Shown in pieces: positions 1 through 7,217 of a DNA stretch of 23,529 nucleotides. Position 1 is the first letter of the stretch; each line of letters starts with the position of its first letter. The DNA comes from Betaproteobacteria bacterium (GTDB taxonomy: Bacteria; Pseudomonadota; Gammaproteobacteria; Burkholderiales; Usitatibacteraceae). The stretch covers positions 1-23,529 of the forward strand of contig JADJSD010000004.1 in assembly GCA_016711875.1 (NCBI GenBank). The letters are read 5' to 3'. A model generated the notes under the pieces. That model was not told the DNA's origin, made no database searches, and saw nothing but the letters and a program-made list of their open reading frames with translations. Both the position numbers and the translations under genes were made by a program.

Positions 1-51
1 AGCCGTCGAGAAGCAGGTGGCGGCTGTACGGAGCCGCTGGGTGCCGTCCAC
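1..51 (-). CDS. moeB: Start of a MoeB/ThiF/HesA-family adenylyltransferase (partial)
   Basis: Only the first 17 or so codons lie in the window. Read on the minus strand from a GTG at 51-49, the product runs V-D-G-T-Q-R-L and, after restoring one missing base near position 28, R-Y-S-R-H-L-L-L-D-G. That resembles the usual N-terminus of MoeB/ThiF-type E1-like enzymes (LLRYSRHILLDEI), which adenylate the C-terminus of a ubiquitin-like sulfur carrier for molybdopterin or thiamine synthesis. moeB is a common neighbour downstream of ctpA in betaproteobacteria, which supports the call. The frame break matches the poor sequence quality of this end. The assignment rests on very few residues. Confidence 0.4.
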   Translation of the reverse strand, partial: MDGTQRLRTAATCFSTA

Positions 52-71
52 TGTCAGCGGCGTCCTGCCCG

Positions 72-1530
72 TCACTTCGCGCCGCCGCCGGTGACGGGCA
101 GGCCCTTCAGGTAGTTCACCGCCGCGATGAGCTGTAGGTCTTCCTTCTTGGCGGCGGGTTTCCTTGCCGTCGCTCTTGGCGGCGGCACTGGCTATCGGCC
201 TCGGCCTGGCGGCGGGCTTGGTCAGCGGGCTTGCGGAGCGGGCTTTTCCGCGGCCTCGTCGCCATCGGTCTTTGCTGCGCGCTCGCCGCGGCTTTCTCGG
301 CGTCGCTTTCGAGGTGGCGCTGCAGGTCCGCCTCGCGGGTGAAGAGCTTGGAGTCGACGGTGGCGTCCTCGACGACGAGGTCGGGCACGATGCCCTTCGC
401 CTGATCGAGAGCGGTCGTTCGGCGGTAGCCAGCGTGGGGCCGTGGTGAGCTTCACGGCCTGGCGTTGAGCAACCGGCAGATCGTCAGCACCGACCCCTTG
501 CGAAGGCCCTGCGTGCCGAGCGACGGTGGCGCGCAGGATCCTGGAGCGCGCCCGCGACGATCTCGGAGGCCGATGCCGAGGCGCCGCTCACGAGGACGAC
601 GAGGGCACGGACTTCGCGGCCGGGAGCTTGGCGAGGTAAACCTCGCGGAAGGTGCCGCGCACGCAGTTTTCTGCTGGCGGTGAGGCGCATCTTGGCGTCC
701 TCGGTACGGCCGTCCGTGCAGACGGACGAGCGCGTTCTTCGGCAGGAACGCGGCTCGAGACCGCGACGGGCCGAATTGAGGAGCCTGCCCTGGCCTTCGC
801 GCGCAGGTCGAGCACGAGGCCCTTGACGCCGCCGTTGGCCTGCTTTGCCAGGTCGTCCACCAGCGGCGACGAGGTTCTCGCCCGTGTTCCTGGAACTGGG
901 TGACGCGCACCCATGCCGTAGCCCCGGCCCGATGAGGCGCGCCTTCACGCTCTTCCACCTTGGACCGTCGACCCGCTTGAGCTTGATTTCTGAGCGGCTG
1001 GTCGACGCTCCCTGCGCGGACCGTGAGCAGCACCTCGGTAGTTGCGCTTCCCGCGCATCTTCTTTCAGGCGGCGTCGCTGAGGCTCATGCCCTTCCAGGC
1101 CCACGCCGTCCAGCTCGATGATGGAGATCGCCCGCCTGGATGCCCGCGCGGTGCGCCGGGAAAACCGATGGGCGCGACGACCTTCACGCGAAACCGTTCG
1201 CTGCCCACCCGATGCCAGTCCGCTGAACTCGCCCTGCGTACCGACCCTGGAGGTCCCTGTAGGCGTCCTGGTCGAGGAAGGCGGAGTGCGGGTCGAGTCC
1301 CGTGAGCATCCCGTTGATCGCTTCCTTGAGGAGTTTCTGGTCCTCGACGGGGTCCACGTAGTCAGCCTTGATGGGCCGAACACTCTCGCTGAAGAGGCGA
1401 AGGTCAGCCAACGGCAACCGCAGGGAGGACGCCTGGTGGTCCGCGCTCGCGGGAGAAGTCGCAGGCTCGCCGCGATGCCGAGCGACGCGCCGAGAACCAC
1501 GAGCGCGACCTGTTGGAGTCTGTTGGCCAT
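72..1530 (-). CDS. ctpA: Carboxyl-terminal processing protease, S41 family (frameshifted)
   Basis: Periplasmic, membrane-anchored serine protease of the CtpA/Prc type. The start is the ATG at 1530, giving MANRLQQVALVVLGASLG, a signal anchor. About 40 residues on (minus strand, 1417-1184) there is a clean family block with IKADYVDPVEDQKLL and GLDPHSAFLD. Near 600-560 the catalytic serine block reads SGASASASEIVAGALQD. The protein ends in LPVTGGGAK with a TGA at 74-72. The total span (about 485 codons) is normal for the family, but the blocks fall in different frames with at least six breaks, so no continuous product can be read. The PDZ region and the catalytic lysine lie in the most damaged part. 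It sits directly downstream of envC, a usual arrangement. I think the breaks are sequence errors because neighbouring gpmA is equally broken. Confidence 0.8.
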
Positions 1531-1569
1531 TTCACGCCACCTCACCCGTGAACGAACACTTGAATCCTG

Positions 1570-1585
1570 CCGGGCTTACGCCCGG
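1570..1585. repeat. Small hairpin between envC and ctpA
   Basis: A perfect 6-bp inverted repeat (CCGGGC / GCCCGG) with a 4-base loop lies about 40 bases upstream of the ctpA start, at or just after the 3' end of envC. There is no T tract on either strand, so it is not a convincing terminator. It could be an RNA-processing or stability hairpin inside an envC-ctpA transcript. Confidence 0.3.
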
Positions 1586-2801
1586 GAGCCGTCCGATGCG
1601 ACCACCGCGCCACCCAACGCGCAAGGGTCGAAGGGGCGACCCGCCCCGACGCACCTGTGGCATAGACCCGATTCCTCGGCCCCCTGAAGCTCCCGACCTG
1701 GGCCACGGGATTGCCCTTGACGTCTCGCCGACCTGCTTGAGCAGGCCTCCGCTGTAGCCGCGTAGAGGCTCATGTAGCCGGCCCCATGGTCGAGGATGAG
1801 CAGGTCGTTCAGGCCCCGAGTTAATCCGCAGAGAGACCACCCGATTGTCCACGACGGCCCGGACCAGGGCTCGCCTGTTGCCGAGCGGATGAAGAGGCCG
1901 CTCCACTTCGTGCCGCCCCTTCCCCGGACTCGCTGGCTACCGGTCGCCACGAGTTCCCCTGATGAACTTCCGGCCGCCCTTGAGTCGAGGCGAAGGTCTC
2001 GGAGGCGGCGAGGCGTCGACGATCCCGTCGACGGGCGCGGCCTTTCTTCTCGCCGGGGCCACTCTTCGCGCGGGCCGCCGCCAGCGAGCGCGCGATCTCT
2101 CCACCAGTCGCGTGGAGGCGCCGCTCGTCGCGCTTTGAGCCGGCCGATCTCCTTGTGCGCCCCTGGAAGATCTGGCCGGTAACGCGCTTCAGACCGCGGC
2201 GCGCTCCAGGCGATCCTTCTCGAGTTGGGCCGTTCTGCGCAGAGGCCTGCGCGGCCTGGTTCTCGGCGAGTTCGGCGCGCTGCTTCAGCTCGGCCTCGAG
2301 GGTTGCGACCTCCCTGCACGCCGCGCTTGAGCGCCGTCGCGAGCACGTCGGCGCGCGAACGCTGGACGTAGCCGAAGTACGCGAGCTGGCGTGAGAGCGT
2401 GACGACGTCGCGGCCTTCGAGGAGCAGGTGTAGCCAGTCCTGCCCCCTGCTCGTACCGCACGCGAAGCAGCCCTTCCGCGAGGGCTCTCCGCGGGCGATC
2501 CAGGCGCGTGCGAGGCCCTTTGCCGCGACAAATCGGCGATGCGCCCCGAAATCGCCTTGCGGGACTGGCAAGAGAGAGCTCCCAGAGGGCGCGATTCGTC
2601 TCGCTCACGGCCTTCTCCGAGGCCTTGAGGGCATCCGTGGCCCCCTGGTTTCTCCGCGCCTGGGCGAGTTCCTTCTGCAGGCGGTCGACTGGCCGCGCAG
2701 CGCGCGCAATTCCTCCTCCGCGAGGGCTGCGCGCGCGGGGCGCCGACGCGGCGAGCGATGAAGCCTGTGAGGATGGCGGCCGCGAGGCGCCGCCCCGGCA
2801 T
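1576..2801 (-). CDS. envC: Murein hydrolase activator EnvC, M23/LytM family (frameshifted)
   Basis: Periplasmic divisome-associated factor with an N-terminal coiled coil and a C-terminal LytM domain; in enterobacteria EnvC activates the amidases AmiA/AmiB. The ATG at 2801 gives a signal-like MPGRRLAAAILTGFIA. Next comes a coiled coil with VDRLQKELAQARRNQ and KASEKAVSETNRALWELS (about 2720-2570), then LSRQLAYFGYVQRSRADVL (about 2395-2340). The LytM part shows GLFIRSATGEP, LLILDHGAGYMSLY, LLKQVGET and GRPFDP (about 1900-1625). As in EnvC, the classical zinc ligands are not obvious, but the region is too broken to judge. The blocks lie in all three frames with many breaks, and the exact stop (about 1580-1625) is uncertain. 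It lies between gpmA and ctpA, as in many betaproteobacteria. Confidence 0.75.
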
Positions 2802-2859
2802 CGGCTAGCGCCTGCCCCGGTTCGCGACGGCACGCGGCCGCTTCGCGATCGCCTCGGCG

Positions 2860-3548
2860 TCACCAGTCGAGGTAGCAGTGGAGAAGGGGCTTCTGAATCA
2901 TCCAGCCTGTAGACGAGCGCGAACGGCGGTCGGGATGTTGAGCGAGACGATGTCCGTCGCCGCTCATGCCGTCCAGGTGCTTCGACGAGGGCGCGCAGGC
3001 CGCTGGCGTGCGCGCGGCCACCAGCACGCGTTCGCCCGCCGACACGCGCGGGGCGATCCGCTCGTTCCAGTAGGGCACGACGCGCTCGACGGTGTCCTTC
3101 AGGCATTCGGTGCGCGGCACGCGCGAACCGACGCCGGCGTAACGCCGGTCGTTCGCCGCGTCGCGCGGGTCGCCCACCTCGAGGGCGGGCGGCGGCGGCG
3201 CGGAAGGCGCCGCCACACCAGCACCTGCGCCTCGCCGAAACGCTGCGCCATCTCCGCCTGGTTGAGGCCCCGGAGGGGACCCGTAGTGGCGCTTCGTTGA
3301 GCCGCCAGTCCTTCTCGACCGGGCAACCAGAGGCGGTCCATCTCCAGCCCGGAGGTTGTGCGTGCGGGATGGCGCTTGAGCACCGAGGTGAACGCGAAGT
3401 CGAAGTCGAAGCCTTGGCGGCGAGCAGGCGTCCCGGCGCGCGCTTCTCGACGCCCTGCGGCGTGAGGTCGACGTCGGTCCAGCCGGTGAAGCGGTTTTCC
3501 CTGTTCCACGCAGCTTTCGCCGTGGCGGATGAGGACGAGCTTTTTCAT
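2860..3548 (-). CDS. gpmA: 2,3-bisphosphoglycerate-dependent phosphoglycerate mutase (frameshifted)
   Basis: Glycolytic/gluconeogenic enzyme interconverting 3- and 2-phosphoglycerate through a phosphohistidine. The ATG at 3548 gives MKKLVLIRHGES, with the catalytic RHG(E) motif. Further blocks are GFDFDFAFTSVLKR, EMDRLWLP, RHYGS (the conserved NERHYG element), GLNQAEMAQRFGEAQVLVWRR, TECLKDTVERVVPYWNERIAP, SAGERVLVAA and KHLDGMSGD, ending in LLHCYLDW before a stop at 2860. The length of about 229 codons is right for the family. The blocks alternate among frames with at least five breaks. Since gpmA is a core metabolic gene, the breaks are most simply read as errors in the sequence. It is divergent from azlC, with about 50 bases between them. 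Confidence 0.85.
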
Positions 3549-3598
3549 GGGAGCGACTGGCGAAGGGCCGCGGCGAGCGTGGGATTCGCTTGACGGTC

Positions 3599-4380
3599 AT
3601 GGTACCAAACGCGCCTGCCCGGCCGCGCCTTCCGCGACACTCGGTCGCCCGCCTCGAGACCCGTCGTTTTCCTGAACCGCCTCGGCTCAACTTTCGAGCC
3701 GCCCGCCGCGAACTCCTCGACGGCTGCCGCGACATCGCGCCGGTACTGTGGGACCGGTTCCTTCGGCTTCGTGGCCGGCGTGGCGGCGGTCGGCGCAGGC
3801 ATGACGCCCCTGCAGGGCATCGCGCTCTCCTTTTTCGCGTTCTCCGGCATCGCGCAGCTGGTGGTCGCGCAACTGGTGGCGGTCCAGTCGCCGATCGCCG
3901 TGACCCTGCTCGCCGCGTTCGTCGTGAGCCTTCGCTTCCTCATGTACAGCGCCGCCCTTTCGCCGCACCTCGTCCACCTGACGGTGCGCTGGCGCGTGCT
4001 GCTCACGTACCGCATGACCGACCAGGTTCGGTACGGGCGTGAAGTGATACGGCGATCCGGGCGAACGCGGTCACCGCCGCCACTGGCACCTCTTCGGCAT
4101 CGGCATCACCCTGTGGGCCTTCCCTGGCAGGCCTCCGTCGTCGCGGGCGCGATCCTCGGCGCGCAGGTACCGGCGGCGTGGTCCCTCGACTCGTCGTGAC
4201 GCTTGCGTTCCTCGTGCCGCCGTGCCCGCGGTGCGCACGCGCGCGCGGACACGCCGCGGCGGTGGTGGCGGGCGCGGCAGCCCTGCTCGCGGCGAGCCCG
4301 CCCATCGCCTCTCGCTGGTCGTCGCCTCGCTCGCCGGCATCGCCGCGGGCGTCGCGGTCGATCGGAGGCACCGGCGATGA
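3599..4380 (+). CDS. azlC: AzlC-family branched-chain amino acid exporter large subunit (frameshifted)
   Basis: Inner-membrane protein of the AzlC/YgaZ family, which with AzlD/YgaH exports branched-chain amino acids or analogues. Family blocks are LLDGCRDIAPVL, FGFVAGVAAVGAGMTPLQG, GIALSFFAFSGIAQLVVAQL and FVVSLRFLMYSAALSPHL, followed by MTDQV and, in another frame, PWQASVVAGAILGAQVPAAW. At least three frame breaks (near 3755, 4025 and 4185) are needed to join them. The stop TGA at 4378-4380 overlaps the azlD ATG at 4377. An in-frame TTG lies at 3590, and the true start may be further downstream because an N-terminal stretch of about 35 residues looks unlike the family. Confidence 0.75.
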
Positions 4381-4702
4381 ACGACACGATGGTCTGGCTG
4401 GTCATCGTCGGATCGGGCGTCGTCACGTTCCTCACCCGGGCGTCCTTCATCCTGTTCGCCGATCCGCACAAGTTCCCTGACGGATTCCGCGTCGTTCTCG
4501 CTTCGTGCCGCCAGCCGTGCTGGCGGCGATCGTCATCCCGGGTCTCGTGAGCCCTGCGGGAAGCATCGACTTCAGTCTCGCGAACCCCCGGTGGATCGCG
4601 GGGCTGGTCGCGATCGCCGTCGCCATGCGGGTGCGCAACGCGCTCGCCTCGATCCTCGCCGGCATGGCCACCCTCTGGATCCTGCAGGCCCTCTCGTCCT
4701 GA
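4377..4702 (+). CDS. azlD: AzlD-family branched-chain amino acid exporter small subunit (one frameshift)
   Basis: Small hydrophobic partner of AzlC. The ATG at 4377 overlaps the azlC stop in an ATGA junction and begins MNDTMVWLVIVGSGVVTFLTR, with the family-typical T-F-x-x-R element at the end of the first membrane segment. After one break near 4500 the frame continues FVPPAVLAAIVIPGLVSP, WIAGLVAIAVAMRV and ILAGMATLWILQAL, giving three to four membrane segments and about 108 residues, normal for the family. Confidence 0.8.
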
Positions 4703-4771
4703 AGCGGTTCGCCCGGCGACCCCGCCGGCTGGTAAAAGCGTCCCTTTGCCGAATTCATCCCGAAGGGGCCC

Positions 4772-5012
4772 CTGGCCGGATTTCCTCGTCAGCAACATCG
4801 CTCCCGCTCTGCTTCTTCCCCGCGAGCGGCGCCCTGCTCATCTGGCCGGAGATTTCCCGGTTCGCCGGCGGGGCGTCGGCGCTCGGCACGTTGGAGGCCA
4901 CCCGCCTCATGAACCAGGCCGGCACCCTCGTGCTCGACGTTCGCGAGGCGGACGAGTTCGCCTCCGGCCACCTTCCGAAGGCCCGCCACATTCCGCTCAA
5001 GGCGCCAAGGGC
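4772..5012 (+). pseudogene. Rhodanese-like protein, N-terminal half only
   Basis: This has an N-terminal membrane segment (DFLVSNIA, then SGALLIWPEISRFAGG in a shifted frame), followed by a rhodanese fold start: GTLEATRLMNQAGTLVLDVREADEFASGHLPKARHIPLK. Such membrane-anchored rhodaneses commonly precede grxC-secB in betaproteobacteria. The second half, including the catalytic-loop cysteine that carries the persulfide, is missing: after HIPLK the sequence goes directly into the C-terminal half of a glutaredoxin. The start codon is unclear because the leader is frame-broken; an AAGGGG ribosome-binding-like sequence lies at 4763-4768. Whether this is a real deletion or an assembly collapse cannot be told here. 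Confidence 0.65.
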
Positions 5013-5195
5013 GTGACCGACATCGAGAAAGTCCGCGTGGATCTCGACCCGGCCCGCCGCGAGGAAATGATGACCCGCACCGGCCGGCGCACGGTGCCCC
5101 AGATCTACATCGGCGAACTGGTCGTCGGCGGCTTCGACGACCTTCTTCCGCCCCCGACCGCCAGGGCGGTCTTCGATCCCCTGTTCGTCGCCTGA
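5013..5195 (+). pseudogene. grxC: Glutaredoxin 3 (GrxC), C-terminal half only
   Basis: The reading frame GVTDIEKVRVDLDPARREEM, RTGRRTVPQIYIGELVVGGFDDL is typical of the second half of glutaredoxin 3: the TVPQIFI cis-proline segment and the GG-x-D-D-L glutathione-binding segment are present. The first strand and the CPYC redox centre are absent, replaced by the rhodanese N-terminal half in another frame. It ends at TGA 5193-5195, 33 bases before secB, its usual neighbour. A working glutaredoxin cannot be made from this sequence as written. An estimated 200-300 bases, carrying the rhodanese C-terminus and the Grx N-terminus, would have to be missing. Confidence 0.7.
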
Positions 5196-5228
5196 ATCGC
5201 GGCGCGCCCCACCGAAGAAGGAAAAGCG

Positions 5229-5696
5229 ATGAGCGACCCCCAGAACCAGCCCGTCTTCTCGATCGAGAAGCTTTACGTGAAGGACATCTCCCTCGAGGTG
5301 CCGAACGCCCCGCAGATCTTCCTGGAGCGCGAGGGCCCGCAGGTCGACATCCAGCTGCACCACGAGTCCGCACCCGTCGAGGATGGCGTGTTCCAGACGC
5401 TACTTACGGTGACCGTCACGGCCAAGATCAAGGACAAGACGATGTTCCTCGCCGAAGTCGGCCAGGCCGGCATCTTCGTGATCCGGAACATCCCGCAGCC
5501 GGACCTCGACACGGTGCTCGGCATCGCCTGCCCGAACATCCTCTATCCCTACGCACGCGAAGTCATCTCCGACATCGTGACGCGCGCGGGCTTCCCGCCG
5601 GTCGTGCTGAACCCGGTCAACTTCGAGGCCCTCTACCAGGCCCAGAAGCAGGCCGAGGCCGAGCAGGCCGCGCCGGCCATCCAGATCGCGCACTAG
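5229..5696 (+). CDS. secB: Protein-export chaperone SecB
   Basis: Cytosolic tetrameric chaperone that keeps preproteins unfolded and hands them to SecA. The intact 155-residue frame contains the family features FSIEKLYVKDISLEVPNAP, FQTLLTVTVTAKIKDKTMFLAEV, QAGIFVIRNI and LDTVLGIACPNILYPYAREVISDIVTRAGFPPVVLNPVNFEALY, ending in an acidic/alanine-rich tail. A GAAGGAAA ribosome-binding sequence lies just upstream of the ATG. Length and motifs are standard and no break is seen. secB is followed after 5 bases by a secreted SH3-like gene and then gpsA, the usual betaproteobacterial order. Confidence 0.97.
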   Translation: MSDPQNQPVFSIEKLYVKDISLEVPNAPQIFLEREGPQVDIQLHHESAPVEDGVFQTLLTVTVTAKIKDKTMFLAEVGQAGIFVIRNIPQPDLDTVLGIACPNILYPYAREVISDIVTRAGFPPVVLNPVNFEALYQAQKQAEAEQAAPAIQIAH

Positions 5697-5701
5697 CGGC
5701 C

Positions 5702-6140
5702 ATGCGTGCCGCGCTCGCCTTCGCATTCGGTTGCCTCGTGGCGGCCGGCGCGGGCGCGGCCGAGTTCCGCTCCCTCGGCGATCGCGCGGCGATCCTCTAC
5801 GACGCGCCCTCGCTCAAGGCGGACCGGCTCTTCGTCGCGAGCCGGGGCCATCCCTTCGAGGTGCTGGTGAAGCTCGACCAGTGGACGAAGATCCGCGACG
5901 CCGGCGGCGAGGTCGCGTGGGTCGAGAATCGGGCGCTGGGCGATCGGCGCATGGCCCCTCGTGAGCGTTCCTCATCGCCGACGTCCGCGCTGCGCCGAAC
6001 GCGCAGGCGCCCTCGTCTTCGAGGCCGACAAGCAGTTGCTGCTGGAGGTCGTGGAGCCCCCCGCCGATGGGTGGGTGAAGGTGCGCCACCGCGACGGCGC
6101 GCTCGGCTGCGCCCGGGCCGCCCACCTCTGGGGCGTCTAG
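5702..6140 (+). CDS. Secreted bacterial SH3-like domain protein (frameshifted)
   Basis: The product begins with a signal peptide (MRAALAFAFGCLVAAGAGAAEF). An SH3-like repeat follows, with FRSLGDRAAILYDAPSLKADRLFVASRGHPFEVLVKLDQWTKIRD and GEVAWVENRAL, matching the bacterial SH3 (SH3b) pattern. After about residue 85 the frame breaks; in other frames FEADKQLLLEVVEPPADGWVKVRHRDG and a C-terminal AAHLWGV with TAG at 6138-6140 complete a second SH3-like copy. About 145 residues are expected. The role is not known; periplasmic SH3 proteins are often thought to bind peptidoglycan. It sits between secB and gpsA with 5- and 7-base gaps, so it probably belongs to the same transcript. Confidence 0.8.
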
Positions 6141-6147
6141 GTGCGCC

Positions 6148-7126
6148 ATGAAAATCGCGATCCTCGGCGCCGGCGCTTGGGGATCCGCCTCGCGGGTCTC
6201 GCTTTGCGCCCGCCACGCCGTCAGCCTCTGGTCGCGTCGCGCGTCGGACTGCGAACGCCTCGCCGCCTCGCGCGAGAGCGCCTACCTGCCCGGCTTCCGA
6301 CTGCCGTCCGGCGTGGCGGTGGAGCCCGACCTGCGATGCGCGGTATCGGATTGCGATCTCGTCGTCGTCGCCACGTCCACCGCGGGCCTGCGCGAGACGG
6401 CCTCGGCTGTCGGATCCGTGCGCGGCGAGGCGCCCCTCCTCCTGGGCCTGCAAGGGATTCGAAACGTCGACGCGGCAACTGCCGCACCAGGTGCTGCCGC
6501 CGAGGCGCTGCCCGGATGGACGCGGGTCGGTGCATTGTCCGGCCCCAGCTTCGCGCTGAGGTTGCCTGGGCCAGCCGACCGCGCTCACGATCGCGGCGGC
6601 CGACGCGGCCTTTGCCGCCTGGACGGCCGCCCTCCTCAACTCGCCGCGCCTTCGCATCTACTCGAGCGGCGACCTGGTGGGCGTGGAACTCGGCGGTGCC
6701 CTCAAGAACGTGATCGCCATCGCCGCCGGCATTTCGGACGGCCTTTCGCTCGGCCGCAACGCCCGCGCGGCTCGTCACGCGGGGCCTGGCGGAAATCGTG
6801 CGCCTGGGCACGGCGATGGGGGGGCAGGTCGAGACCTTCATGGGACTCACGGGCCTGGGCGACCTCGTGCTCACCTGTACCGGGGACCTCTCGCGCAATC
6901 GCGACGTCGGCACGCGCCTCGCGAGAGGCCAGGGTCTCGAAGCCATCCTCGCCGAGTCGGCCACGTCGCCGAAGGGGTTCATTCCGCCCGCTCCGCCCGG
7001 GCGCTCGCGCGAGAGCACGGCATCGAGATGCCGATCACCGAAGCCGTCTGTGCGGTGCTTTTCGAGTCGCTTGCGGCGGCCGAAGCGGTCCAGCAGCTGC
7101 TCGCCCGGGATCCCCGCCCCGAATGA
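6148..7126 (+). CDS. gpsA: Glycerol-3-phosphate dehydrogenase [NAD(P)+] (frameshifted)
   Basis: Reduces dihydroxyacetone phosphate to sn-glycerol-3-phosphate for phospholipid synthesis. The ATG at 6148 gives MKIAILGAGAWGSA, the GxGxxG dinucleotide-binding motif. Then come LVVVATSTAGLRE, GALSGPSFA (GPSFA substrate motif), VGVELGGALKNVIAIAAGISDGLSLG (the LKN catalytic-lysine segment), TFMGLTGLGDLVLTCTG and SRNRDVG. It ends with HGIEMPITEAVCAVLFE and a TGA at 7124-7126. The blocks lie in three frames, with breaks near 6560-6660, 6765-6785 and 6960-6990. The span of 979 bases fits about 326-327 residues after correction. The frame of the third block runs on into the following gene by accident of the last break; the two genes are separate. 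Confidence 0.9.
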
Positions 7127-7133
7127 GGCCCCG

Positions 7134-7155
7134 GCCTGTGACGCGAGGCACAGGC
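7134..7155. promoter_or_regulatory. CRP/FNR-family-like binding site in an inverted repeat
   Basis: The 16-base core at 7137-7152 is TGTGA-CGCGAG-GCACA, nine of ten matches to the CRP consensus TGTGA-N6-TCACA, inside a longer dyad GCCTGTG/CACAGGC (7134-7140, 7149-7155). Its centre (7144.5) is 41.5 bases upstream of the start site predicted from the -10 element at 7174-7179, the class II activator position. It lies 8 bases after the gpsA stop, so the hairpin could also act as a weak gpsA terminator, but no T tract follows. Confidence 0.5.
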
Positions 7156-7173
7156 GTTCGCGAAGGGCCCCGA

Positions 7174-7179
7174 TATACT
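7174..7179 (+). promoter_or_regulatory. Candidate -10 element of the barrel gene promoter
   Basis: TATACT matches the sigma-70 -10 consensus in five of six positions and lies 39 bases before the ATG at 7218. No good -35 hexamer is present at the right spacing, which fits an activator-dependent promoter using the dyad at 7134-7155. Confidence 0.45.
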
Positions 7180-7217
7180 TTCGGACTGGTTTCCCCGACG
7201 AGAGCGCCCGGCTGCCC

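Noticed and set aside
72..3548. Real decay of ctpA, envC and gpmA
   Set aside because: Motif blocks are well preserved with indels only, the damage is concentrated at one end of the window, and gpmA is a core gene.
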